From Oribacterium sp. UBA4274 (GTDB lineage: Bacteria > Bacillota > Clostridia > Lachnospirales > Lachnospiraceae): a stretch of 42,905 nt of DNA. A program made the position numbers and the translations under genes. The stretch is from NCBI GenBank assembly GCA_002396005.1, contig DGVW01000062.1:1-42905 (forward strand), written 5' to 3'. The notes beneath the pieces are model-generated. The model was not told where the DNA came from, ran no database searches, and was given only the letters and a program-made list of their open reading frames with translations. The stretch's first letter is position 1. The number at the start of each line of letters is the position of its first letter. This document shows positions 7,902 to 15,791 of the stretch, piece after piece.

Positions 7902-8254
7902 GAAAAAAGAAAAAATATCATTAGAATCGAAAAATAAATAATTTGAAAGTTTTTTGCAAGAATTGTTGTGTATACATTTGTGAAAAAATACGAATAATCA
8001 GGTTAATTGGAATTATAAATTGTTAAAAAAACATAATAATTATTAATCCTATCTCTTAAGAATCAAGGTCGTTGTTACGCTTTTTTGGTGTCAAAAATTT
8101 GACATTCCAAAATTGAAAGTGTAATATACGACCTTGATTTGAGGTTATGTGAGTTGTCTTATATCTACAGATGAGATTCTTACATGCCTAATGTTTTGTC
8201 ATCCGTGTATAAATTATCTTAGGGATGACGGTTCAAATCTTAGGAGGAATTATT
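7902..8254. other. Intergenic region and probable leader of the first FMN lipoprotein gene
   Basis: This 353-base region is AT-rich in its first half and has no credible gene. It carries a large nested inverted repeat (8061-8139) and a smaller one, GTCATCC (8198-8204) with GGATGAC (8223-8229), the latter just before the ribosome binding site of the gene at 8255. No consensus promoter could be fixed, so whether the repeats are transcribed is unknown. Confidence 0.5.
8061..8139. repeat. 79-bp nested inverted repeat
   Basis: AATCAAGGTCGT (8061-8072) and ACGACCTTGATT (8128-8139) are perfectly complementary. Inside them TTACGC pairs with GTGTAA, then TTTTGG with CCAAAA, and the centre TGTCAAAAATTTGACA is itself a palindrome. 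As RNA the whole segment could fold into one long interrupted hairpin. No T-run follows, so it does not look like an intrinsic terminator. No target-site duplication is seen at the ends. Confidence 0.6.
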
Positions 8255-8779
8255 ATGAAGAAATTAGTTATGATGACAGCATCAGCAGGTCTTATCCTTG
8301 CACTCGCAGCTTGCAATTCAGGCAATGCTCCAGAGGCAACAACAGCAGCTGCAGCAGAGACAACAGTAGCAGCTGAGGAAACAACAGCAGCAGCTGAGGA
8401 GACAACAGCAGCAGCTGAGGAGACAACAGCAGCAGCTGAGGAGACAACAGCAGCAGCTGAGGAGACAACAGTAGCAGCTGAGGAGACAACAGCAGCTGAA
8501 GAAACAACAGCAGCAGCTGAGGAGTCAGCTGAGACACTTACAGGAACAGCTCAGGGCTTCGGCGGAGACGTTACAGTAACTCTTACAATGGATGGAGACA
8601 AGATCGTAGATGCTACTATTGAGGGCAAGGACGAGACTCCTGACGTTGGTGGAAAGGCTCTTGAGGAGCTTCAGAAGCAGATCGTTGAGGCTGGTTCAGC
8701 TGATATCGATGGTGTTTCAGGTGCTACATTAACATCAAACGGTGTTAAGGATGCTGTAAAGGCAGCACTTGCTAAGTAA
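8255..8779 (+). CDS. FMN-binding lipoprotein with long ETTAAAE repeat stalk
   Basis: The 174-residue protein has a signal peptide with lipobox L-A-A-C (Cys20). A low-complexity stalk of about 60 residues follows (about 31-90), made of near-identical seven-residue units AEETTAA. A single FMN_bind domain fills about residues 93-174. The DGVSGATLTS motif predicts covalent FMN at Thr158. It is probably a membrane-tethered electron carrier on the outer face of the cell, as in flavin-based extracellular electron transfer. The ATG at 8255 has AGGAGG seven bases upstream; an in-frame ATG at 8225 lies before this site and is rejected. Its paralogue follows after a terminator. Confidence 0.88.
   Translation: MKKLVMMTASAGLILALAACNSGNAPEATTAAAAETTVAAEETTAAAEETTAAAEETTAAAEETTAAAEETTVAAEETTAAEETTAAAEESAETLTGTAQGFGGDVTVTLTMDGDKIVDATIEGKDETPDVGGKALEELQKQIVEAGSADIDGVSGATLTSNGVKDAVKAALAK
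8372..8524 (+). repeat. 21-bp tandem repeat inside the FMN lipoprotein gene
   Basis: About seven copies of a 21-base unit beginning GCTGAGGAGACAACAGCAGC encode the AEETTAA stalk. Copies 2-4 are identical at the DNA level; one copy is shortened to 18 bases, still in frame. Such identity suggests recent expansion by slippage, and copy number may vary between strains. Confidence 0.9.
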
Positions 8780-8854
8780 TTTATTTCATATATGTTTATA
8801 GATTTCCGATGTCGCAAATGATAGTTGCGGAGTGATTGGAAAGAAACAGAAACA

Positions 8855-8899
8855 AGCTCCTTCAGGTATTTCGTAATGAATGCCCGGAGGAGTTTTTTT
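8855..8899 (+). terminator. Probable terminator between the two FMN lipoprotein genes
   Basis: CTCCTTCAGG (8857-8866) pairs with CCCGGAGGAG (8883-8892) with one wobble and one mismatch, followed by seven T (8893-8899). The two paralogues are therefore probably separate transcripts. Confidence 0.75.
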
Positions 8900-8993
8900 G
8901 TCCAATTTTTGTAAGGTTTTTGCCTTGTTAACAGAGATTATTTTTGGCATCATAGTGGTAGAAGAACATATTTTTGAGGGGGACTTAGTTTAT

Positions 8994-9428
8994 ATGAAGA
9001 AATCATTATGGATAGTTTGCATGGGATTGATGCTTGTATTGACAGCGTGCAATGGTAAAAAAGAAAATAAGGAGACTGAAGAGGTTACAGAAGCAGCTGC
9101 TACAGTCGCAACTACAGAAGCGGAAACTGAGACAGAGACAACTGCAGAAAAAGTTGAGACCAAGATCCTCATGGGCAGTGCCGAGGGATTTGGCGGAACC
9201 ATCACTGTAACGATCAAGATGGAGGGTGATGATATCATAGATGCTGATATCAATGGAGGTGACGAGACACCGGATATTGGCGGTGCTGCTCTTCAGGAGT
9301 TATCGGAGCAGCTGGTGAAAAAGGACAGCTATGAGATAGATGGAGTTTCCGGAGCAACTTATACTTCAGAGGGTGTAAGGAATGCTGCAAAGGATGCTTT
9401 GGGACTGTATCTTGATGAGAAGAGATGA
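8994..9428 (+). CDS. Second FMN-binding lipoprotein, paralogue of the preceding one
   Basis: The 144-residue protein has a signal peptide with lipobox L-T-A-C (Cys19), a short Thr/Glu-rich tether and one FMN_bind domain. The motif DGVSGATYTS places the predicted FMN ester on Thr122. The domain shares long stretches with its neighbour: AEGFGG versus AQGFGG, DETPDIGG versus DETPDVGG, and IDGVSGAT in both. The start is the ATG at 8994 behind GAGGGGGA. An earlier in-frame ATG at 8880 lies in the preceding terminator and is rejected. The MBOAT gene starts 35 bases downstream, so co-transcription is possible. Confidence 0.87.
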   Translation: MKKSLWIVCMGLMLVLTACNGKKENKETEEVTEAAATVATTEAETETETTAEKVETKILMGSAEGFGGTITVTIKMEGDDIIDADINGGDETPDIGGAALQELSEQLVKKDSYEIDGVSGATYTSEGVRNAAKDALGLYLDEKR

Positions 9429-9463
9429 TAGTTCTGTGAATAAGTATTTGGAGAGTTTTACGG

Positions 9464-11077
9464 ATGGTTTTTAGTTCAACTCTGTTTTTGTTTTGTTTTC
9501 TGCCTGTCACTCTGGCAGGCTACTACAGCAGCATACTTCTTGATAAAAGGGTCTTTGGCAGTCGGAAGTTTTTCAGTAACTACTGGCTGCTCATAATGAG
9601 CCTTTTATTTTTTGCGTGGTCACAGCTCAACTATGTATGGATTATCCTTCTCAGTATATTCATAAATTATGTGGGGTCTCTGGGGATAGACAGTTTTAGG
9701 AGACATGATGGCAGGCGTCCTGAGGTTGAGTCGAAGGAGAGAAAATCGGAAGAAATGTCAGCTTCGTTTATTCCGGCCAAAATATGTCTTTTTGTAACTA
9801 TTCTTGCAAATTTGGCTCTTCTTTTTTACTTCAAGTATTTTGATTTTACTATTGATACCCTCAACAAGGTGCTGTCAAAGAGCATTCCACTTCGGGAGAT
9901 CGCACTTCCGATAGGCATCAGCTTTTTTACCTTTCAGGCAATGTCATATACCTGTGATGTTTATGTGAGGCGTGCCGGGGTACAGAGGAACCTTTTTAAG
10001 CTTGCTCTCTATGTAATGCTTTTCCCACAGCTTATTGCCGGACCTATCGTGAGATATACGGATGTTCAGGCAGAGATAGATTACAGACATGTGACTATAG
10101 ATGATTTCTCGGAGGGGGCGAGGAGGTTCATCCTAGGTCTCGGCAAGAAAGCCCTGATTGCCAATACGATGGCGGTGACTGTGGATAGTATCTTTGCGCA
10201 GGGGATAGAGAACAATACTGTTGCTATCGCATGGCTTGGCGCTGTCGCTTACTCTCTTCAGATATATTTTGACTTTTCCGGTTATTCTGATATGGCTATA
10301 GGACTTGGAAGGATGTTCGGATTTCACTTCCTTGAGAATTTTAATCTTCCGTATATTTCACGGTCAATTACAGAATTTTGGCGCAGGTGGCATATATCTC
10401 TGTCGAGCTGGTTCAGAGATTATGTGTACATCCCTCTTGGGGGTAACAGACATGGTGCTGTCAAAACATACAGAAATCTGTTTATCATTTTTCTTTTGAC
10501 AGGTATCTGGCATGGCGCAGCCTGGCACTATATATTCTGGGGTATCTGGCATGGTGCGTTTATGCTTCTTGAGAGAAGTTTCAGAAGACAGAACGGAACT
10601 GCCCGAAAATGCCGGGATGGTATGTCCAAAAGTAAAAGTGACGGTGAGGATATAGTGATGCGGAATGGGATTGTCTTTCGAATCCTGCAGCATATATATA
10701 CACTTCTTATAGTGATCATCGGATGGATTTTCTTCAGAGCAGACTCCTTGAGGGAGGCATTTTGGTACCTTAAGACTATGCTGGGGAGAGCGCTTGGAAG
10801 TGAACCCGGGTTTAGCGTCATGTGGTATCTCGACAGATGGACAGTGCTTATGCTGATAGTGGGTATACTTCTTTCTGCAGGAATGCCGGGCATTCTTTTC
10901 GACAGGTTCAGAGACGGCGATATAGTGGAGACCGGAGTGAGAGTTGGATCGAAGGCAGAGTGTAGTGAGGGTTTTGTAAATGTCTTAAGAGACATTGGCC
11001 TGCTGTTGATACTTCTTTTATCCGGTATGAATATAGTATCCGGCAGCTATAATCCTTTTATTTATTTTCAATTTTGA
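9464..11077 (+). CDS. MBOAT-family O-acyltransferase (AlgI/DltB-like)
   Basis: This 537-residue membrane protein has many hydrophobic helices and the MBOAT hallmarks. The segment FWRRWHISLSSWFRDY includes the conserved His310, and GIWHGAAWHYIFWG carries the expected catalytic His350. A second WHGA follows at 362-365. Such proteins move an acyl group across the membrane onto a cell-surface polymer. The following gene, an SGNH-like partner overlapping by four bases, repeats the AlgI-AlgJ/AlgX pairing. GGAGAG precedes the ATG by 8 bases. A Lys/Glu-rich cytoplasmic loop lies at about 79-100. The acceptor glycan and acyl group (acetate would be usual) are not shown by the sequence. Confidence 0.9.
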   Translation: MVFSSTLFLFCFLPVTLAGYYSSILLDKRVFGSRKFFSNYWLLIMSLLFFAWSQLNYVWIILLSIFINYVGSLGIDSFRRHDGRRPEVESKERKSEEMSASFIPAKICLFVTILANLALLFYFKYFDFTIDTLNKVLSKSIPLREIALPIGISFFTFQAMSYTCDVYVRRAGVQRNLFKLALYVMLFPQLIAGPIVRYTDVQAEIDYRHVTIDDFSEGARRFILGLGKKALIANTMAVTVDSIFAQGIENNTVAIAWLGAVAYSLQIYFDFSGYSDMAIGLGRMFGFHFLENFNLPYISRSITEFWRRWHISLSSWFRDYVYIPLGGNRHGAVKTYRNLFIIFLLTGIWHGAAWHYIFWGIWHGAFMLLERSFRRQNGTARKCRDGMSKSKSDGEDIVMRNGIVFRILQHIYTLLIVIIGWIFFRADSLREAFWYLKTMLGRALGSEPGFSVMWYLDRWTVLMLIVGILLSAGMPGILFDRFRDGDIVETGVRVGSKAECSEGFVNVLRDIGLLLILLLSGMNIVSGSYNPFIYFQF

Positions 11078-12390
11078 TAAAGGAACAGCGGTATCCTGAC
11101 CTGAACTGTAACAGCTCCGGTTTGATGTTTTATGAGAGTGAAATCACAGATAATACACAAGTGATATTAGAGAATAAGCAAGTGAAAACAGAAACAATAA
11201 GACCAGATAATAAACAAGTAAAAATAAAAACCAATAAACAGAATATGGTTTTTGCCACGGCATTTCTTGCAATGATCTGTTGCCCTATACTGTTTGTTAA
11301 CAGGGAGAACGGCGCGATATCCGCAGATGAGAACCGTTACCTCGCAAGACGTCCGGAGGTGATTCTGTCCGATGGGGCACTGAATGAGGCATTTGCATCG
11401 GATTTTGAAACATGGCTTAATGACAACATCGGGTTCAGGTCGATGCTTGTTAAGCTTAATGCAGGAATCAGGTACCATGTGTTCAGAACTTTGTCTTCCG
11501 GAGGTGTGGGAAGCTCAGACTTTTATCTTGGTCCCAAAGGAGAGTTCAACTATGCAGAGAAGGAAATGCTTCTCGATTATCAGCACAAAAATCTCTACAC
11601 TCAGGAACAACTGGATGAGACCTGTGCTGCGTACCGGCGGATAAGAGATGCATTGGCAGAAAGAGGCATAGATTACTATTATATGCAGTGCAGGGATAAG
11701 CACAGCATTTATCCGGAGCAATTCATGACTTCTGTAAACCAATACGGAGAGGTCTCACTGGTGGATCAGGTTCTCGCGAGTCTTAAGGCCAATACTTCAG
11801 TTCAGGTGGTGGACACTACAGACGTACTGCTTGCCGGAAAAAATGAAACCGATATATCTGGCGGGGCAGAGACATTCGGACGATATACAGACCCGTCTCA
11901 CTGGACGGAGTACGGAGCATATCTTGCGTACAGGAAGCTGATGGAAACTGTACAGCCCGGGAGAGAAAGAAAATATCGTGTGCTGGAACCGGATGACTAT
12001 GACATAACTCTGGTGGATCAGGGAACTACACTTTACGGTGGCATACATGAGGAGGATCTGCAGAGGACTTTTAAAATAAAAAATCCGGCCGCTGTGGAAG
12101 ATGATACTATGATGATGCCCCTTGAAGGTACCGGCCACAGGATATTTACCTGTGAGAGTGCAGGGAATGATGATGTGCTGCTGATAATAGGTGATTCCTA
12201 TGTTGAGAACTATATACTGGATGACCTGGCGGAAAGCTTCGGAACTACGATTTTTGTGTGGGGTGATTATTCTGACAAATTTATGGATTTTGTGGAGCTT
12301 TATCATCCGACGATAGTTCTCAATGAAAACGCAGAACGCTGCAGCTATAGATTCCCGATGATTGTTTCTGTGGCAGAGAATATAAAGTGA
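11074..12390 (+). CDS. AlgX/AlgJ-like SGNH acyltransferase partner (DHHW-type)
   Basis: The 438-residue protein has one membrane helix at about 57-75 and a large outward domain. The C-terminal IIGDSYVEN fits the nucleophile block of AlgX/AlgJ (Ser375), and TDPSHWTEYGAY fits the Asp-His part (Asp273, His276). The usual D-x-H spacing is here D-x-x-H, a one-residue difference. It would take the acyl group from the MBOAT protein and place it on a glycan. The frame opens at TTG 11074, overlapping the MBOAT stop, with no clear ribosome binding site. An ATG at 11125 is an alternative start. Residues 33-56 are Lys/Asn/Gln-rich with a repeated NKQVK, unlike the rest. Confidence 0.78.
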   Translation: MIKEQRYPDLNCNSSGLMFYESEITDNTQVILENKQVKTETIRPDNKQVKIKTNKQNMVFATAFLAMICCPILFVNRENGAISADENRYLARRPEVILSDGALNEAFASDFETWLNDNIGFRSMLVKLNAGIRYHVFRTLSSGGVGSSDFYLGPKGEFNYAEKEMLLDYQHKNLYTQEQLDETCAAYRRIRDALAERGIDYYYMQCRDKHSIYPEQFMTSVNQYGEVSLVDQVLASLKANTSVQVVDTTDVLLAGKNETDISGGAETFGRYTDPSHWTEYGAYLAYRKLMETVQPGRERKYRVLEPDDYDITLVDQGTTLYGGIHEEDLQRTFKIKNPAAVEDDTMMMPLEGTGHRIFTCESAGNDDVLLIIGDSYVENYILDDLAESFGTTIFVWGDYSDKFMDFVELYHPTIVLNENAERCSYRFPMIVSVAENIK

Positions 12391-12496
12391 TAAATAAACA
12401 TATATTTTAAAACATGAATATTTCAGCATTGTTTCAGCTTCCAGAGCTATATTATGGCCATCCCAAGGATAAATATGAAATATTGGAAGGTATAAG

Positions 12497-14143
12497 ATGA
12501 AGAGAAGAAATATTGTAATTACTGCCACAACAATACTTACAGCATCTCTGATGCTCAATGCATGTGGTTCATCAACTACTGCTTCTGCTGCAAGTGCAGC
12601 AGTTCAGGCAGAGACGGAAAATACAGAAGAAGCAGGAGCTGCGGGCTCTGATATGCCTGATGCAATGGATGGCGCACAGGAAAATAGCCAGGGCGGTCCC
12701 GGCGGAGAGAACGGTCAGGGAGGCCCGGATGGCGCCGGAGGTCAGGGCGGTCCCGGTGGAGAGAATGGCCAGGGAGGCCCGGGTGGTGCCGGAGGTCAGG
12801 GCGGTCCCGACGGAATGCCGGGCGGAGGATCTTCTCAGCCTGAAAGCTATGAAGCTGTAAGTGATGTAACATCCGACACTGAACTCACCGGAAACATAGA
12901 CTCTACCGGATCGGATGAAAATGCTGTTCTTGTTTCAAACGGAGCTTCAGCTACAATCAGTAAAGCCACCATTACAAGAAATTCTGATGATTCAACCGGA
13001 GGCGATTCAAGTTCATTCTATGGTGTTGGCGCTGCAGTCCTTACGACAGACGGTAATGTATATGTAAGTGATTCTGAGATCACAACTGATTCAAAGGGCG
13101 GCGCAGGTGTATTTGCATATGGTGATGGTGTTGCATACGTTTCAAACACCAGGATCACAACTGAAAAGGATACATCAGGTGGTATCCATGCTGCCGGTGG
13201 AGGAACACTTTATGCATGGAACAACACAGTAGAAACAAACGGTGAATCATCAGCGGCGATACGTTCGGATCGTGGCGGCGGAAAGATGGTTGTAGACGGC
13301 GGAACTTATGTATCCAATGGTGTTGGTTCACCTGCTGTCTACTCAACTGCCGATATCACCATCAATGGTGCTACACTTACAGCCAACGGTTCAGAGGCAA
13401 TCTGTATCGAGGGTGATAATCAGATCAGACTTTTTGATTGTGACCTGACCGGAAATATGTCTGACCTTGACAAGAACAACCTTACATGGAATGTCATCCT
13501 TTACCAGTCAATGTCCGGAGATTCAGAGGTTGGTAACTCAACTTTCGAGATGGACGGCGGAACATTAACGGCAAAAAATGGCGGCATGTTCTACTCGACC
13601 AATACTCAGTCTACATTTACACTTAAGGATGTTGATATCACTTATGCATCGGAAAATGACTTCTTCCTGAGAGTTACAGGAAACAGTAATCAGCGCGGCT
13701 GGGGTACAGCAGGTGACAACGGCGCTCAGACAAACTTCACAGCTATTTCTCAGGATATGGAAGGAGACATTATCTGGGATTCTATCTCTCAGCTCGACTT
13801 CTATATGACAGACGGCTCAACTCTCAAGGGTGCCGTTGTCGATGATGAGTCAGATGCAGGAGCAGGCGGAAACGGTTATGCCAGCCTGTATATCGACAGC
13901 ACATCGGTATGGACAGTTACAGGTAACTCAACTCTCACCAATCTCTACAGTGAAGGTAAGATTGTAGATACTTCAGGTAAGACTGTGACTATTGTTGATG
14001 AGTCGGGTAAGACTATCGTGGAAGGAGACTCCGAGTACACAGTTACGGTAACAGGAGAGTACAAGGAATCTGCAGATGTTTCAGGCGCCAATAAGCTTGA
14101 CAGTTGGTCAGATTACAAGGTGGAGAAACCATCACAGCTTTGA
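12497..14143 (+). CDS. Surface lipoprotein with collagen-like linker and beta-helix domain
   Basis: The 548-residue protein has a lipoprotein signal (lipobox L-N-A-C, Cys23), an acidic tether, then a Gly/Pro/Gln-rich repeat (about 66-110) with GGPGGENGQGG units. The remainder resembles a right-handed parallel beta-helix: many short strands with repeats such as VYVSDSEITT, AYVSNTRITT, LYAWNNTVET and ITINGATLTANG. No catalytic motif was recognised. Similar folds bind or cleave polysaccharides or act as adhesins, so a glycan-related surface role is reasonable, also because acyltransferase genes precede it. GGAAGG lies 6 bases before the ATG. A terminator follows directly. Confidence 0.72.
   Translation: MKRRNIVITATTILTASLMLNACGSSTTASAASAAVQAETENTEEAGAAGSDMPDAMDGAQENSQGGPGGENGQGGPDGAGGQGGPGGENGQGGPGGAGGQGGPDGMPGGGSSQPESYEAVSDVTSDTELTGNIDSTGSDENAVLVSNGASATISKATITRNSDDSTGGDSSSFYGVGAAVLTTDGNVYVSDSEITTDSKGGAGVFAYGDGVAYVSNTRITTEKDTSGGIHAAGGGTLYAWNNTVETNGESSAAIRSDRGGGKMVVDGGTYVSNGVGSPAVYSTADITINGATLTANGSEAICIEGDNQIRLFDCDLTGNMSDLDKNNLTWNVILYQSMSGDSEVGNSTFEMDGGTLTAKNGGMFYSTNTQSTFTLKDVDITYASENDFFLRVTGNSNQRGWGTAGDNGAQTNFTAISQDMEGDIIWDSISQLDFYMTDGSTLKGAVVDDESDAGAGGNGYASLYIDSTSVWTVTGNSTLTNLYSEGKIVDTSGKTVTIVDESGKTIVEGDSEYTVTVTGEYKESADVSGANKLDSWSDYKVEKPSQL
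12692..12826 (+). repeat. 54-bp tandem repeat encoding the Gly/Pro-rich linker
   Basis: Two full 54-base units (12692-12745 and 12746-12799) each encode 18 residues of the pattern GGPGGENGQGGP(D/G)GAGGQ, and a partial third follows. The copies differ mainly at synonymous positions, so this repeat is older or more constrained than the 21-bp repeat at 8372. Confidence 0.85.
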
Positions 14144-14162
14144 ACATAAAGTGAATTTTACA

Positions 14163-14197
14163 GAACTACCGCGGATATATGCTGCGGTAGTTTTTTA
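14163..14197 (+). terminator. Rho-independent terminator after the beta-helix lipoprotein
   Basis: AACTACCGC (14164-14172) pairs perfectly with GCGGTAGTT (14184-14192) across an 11-base loop, with a six-T run at 14191-14196. Confidence 0.92.
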
Positions 14198-14241
14198 TGT
14201 CCACTCGTGTCGGCAGAGTCAAGAAATAGAAGCACTGGCAG

Positions 14242-14270
14242 TTGACACTAGAACGCCTGTTCTTTATAAT
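14242..14270 (+). promoter_or_regulatory. Consensus sigma-A promoter of rarA
   Basis: TTGACA (14242-14247) and TATAAT (14265-14270) are both perfect hexamers separated by exactly 17 bases. Transcription would start near 14277, leaving a leader of about 70 bases. The leader holds a hairpin with arms AGGGAA (14293-14298) and TTCCCT (14316-14321). Confidence 0.9.
14250..14263. promoter_or_regulatory. LexA (SOS) box in the spacer of the rarA promoter
   Basis: AGAACGCCTGTTCT fits the Gram-positive LexA pattern GAAC-N4-GTTC exactly and is symmetric one base further on each side. It lies between the -35 and -10 elements, where bound LexA would block RNA polymerase. The promoter is otherwise perfect, as expected for a gene that is strong once de-repressed. 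Confidence 0.75.
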
Positions 14271-14350
14271 GATAGAGGTTTAGATGATATATAGGGAATG
14301 TTGATACAATCAGTGTTCCCTCAGATCTGAATTTTCGATAGAGGTATGTG

Positions 14351-15634
14351 ATGGATCTTTTTGAATATATGGCTGAAAAAAACAAAGAGGATGATGCTCC
14401 ACTTGCGTCTCGTATGCGTCCGGAGACACTTGATGAGGTAGTAGGGCAGGAACACATAGTTGCACCCGGAAAGCTGCTGTATCGTGCCATCAAGGCGGAT
14501 AAGCTTGGTTCTATTATATTTTACGGACCACCGGGAACAGGCAAGACTACACTTGCGAGAGTGATCGCTCATACAACAAGTGCGGATTTTGAGTCTGTCA
14601 ATGCTACCGTTGCAGGCAAGAAGGATCTGGAGGATGTGGTCATAAGAGCAAAGCAGAATCAGGGTGGATACGGGCGGAAAACCATCCTTTTTGTAGACGA
14701 GATACACCGTTTCAATAAGGCACAGCAGGATTACCTTCTTCCATATGTGGAAGACGGTACAGTGACCCTTATAGGCGCCACCACAGAGAATCCTTACTTT
14801 GAGGTAAACAGTGCTCTTATATCCCGTTCACGTATATTTGAACTCAAGCCTCTTTCTTCTGACAATGTTGCGACACTCATCGACAGAGCTCTCTCTGACA
14901 CAAGAAAAGGCGTTGGTGCTTTCCATGCCTACATAGATGATGAAGCGAAGACATTCCTTTCTGAAACTGCAAACGGTGATGCAAGAGCCGCCCTCAATGC
15001 CATAGAACTTGCGGTACTCACCACAGACCGGGATGCAGATGGGCGCATACACATTACCCTTCCGGTGGCTGCAGAGTGTATACAGAAGAGAGCTGTCCGC
15101 TATGACAAGGATGGTGACAACCACTACGATACGATTTCTGCATTTATAAAGTCCATGAGAGGATCTGATCCGGATGCTGCAGTTTACTATCTTGCATGTA
15201 TGCTTAAGGCGGGAGAGGATATCAAGTTTATCGCAAGGCGTATAGTTATCTGTGCGTCTGAGGATGTGGGCAATGCTGACCCTATGGCAGCAGTGATTGC
15301 AACCAATGCATTTCTTGCTATCGAACGAGTGGGGATGCCGGAAGCTCAGATCATATTGTCACAAGCCTGCACCTATGTTGCTTCGGCACCAAAGAGCAAT
15401 GCCTGCTGTACAGCTATTTTTGAGGCGATGGATGAAGTGGAAAGATCGGGTAATCTGCCTATTCCTCCGTATCTTCAGGATGCTCACTACAAGGCGAGCA
15501 GCGAACTCGGCAGAGGAGTCGGCTATAAGTATCCTCATGATTATCCGGGAAACTGGGTGGAACAGCAGTATCTGCCGGATGCCATCAGGGATGCGGAATT
15601 TTACCATTTTGAACATAATCATAAGAAACGTTAA
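14351..15634 (+). CDS. rarA: Replication-associated recombination ATPase RarA (MgsA)
   Basis: The 427-residue AAA+ protein has Walker A GPPGTGKT (59-66), Walker B LFVDEIHRF (Asp116-Glu117), the clamp-loader-like sensor region IGATTENPYFEVNSALISRSRIF, and the C-terminal tetramerisation region typical of RarA (SSELGRGVGYKYPHDYPGNWVEQ split across its end). It acts at stalled replication forks together with the single-strand-binding protein. The start is the ATG at 14351 with AGAGG six bases upstream; the GTG just before it is less well placed. The promoter has a LexA box, so the sequence suggests SOS induction. It is probably a single-gene transcript. Confidence 0.95.
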   Translation: MDLFEYMAEKNKEDDAPLASRMRPETLDEVVGQEHIVAPGKLLYRAIKADKLGSIIFYGPPGTGKTTLARVIAHTTSADFESVNATVAGKKDLEDVVIRAKQNQGGYGRKTILFVDEIHRFNKAQQDYLLPYVEDGTVTLIGATTENPYFEVNSALISRSRIFELKPLSSDNVATLIDRALSDTRKGVGAFHAYIDDEAKTFLSETANGDARAALNAIELAVLTTDRDADGRIHITLPVAAECIQKRAVRYDKDGDNHYDTISAFIKSMRGSDPDAAVYYLACMLKAGEDIKFIARRIVICASEDVGNADPMAAVIATNAFLAIERVGMPEAQIILSQACTYVASAPKSNACCTAIFEAMDEVERSGNLPIPPYLQDAHYKASSELGRGVGYKYPHDYPGNWVEQQYLPDAIRDAEFYHFEHNHKKR

Positions 15635-15791
15635 ATTTTGGTCATGCGAAACTTAATAAAGAGTTAAGATGATTTCAGTAGAACAAAATGTTTATAAGTG
15701 CTATTTTTATTATCACGTGATTGAAATCATTAAAAAGAACATTAAAATTTATTTCAAAATTGATTTGTGTTCAAAGATTGAGGAGAAGAAT

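Noticed and set aside
8061..8139. The nested inverted repeat as a known riboswitch or intrinsic terminator
   Set aside because: No conserved riboswitch core (for example FMN, SAM or c-di-GMP) was recognised, and no T-run follows the stem.
8372..8524. Regular short repeats resembling an array
   Set aside because: They have no unique spacers and lie in frame within a lipoprotein gene, so this is not a CRISPR array.
8292..8537. 81-residue Leu/Ser/Pro frame on the minus strand
   Set aside because: It is the complement of the AEETTAA repeat region and has no start signal or plausible composition.
12558..12872. Arg/Pro/His-rich frames on both strands over the Gly/Pro linker
   Set aside because: They are shadows of the GGP repeat in other frames.
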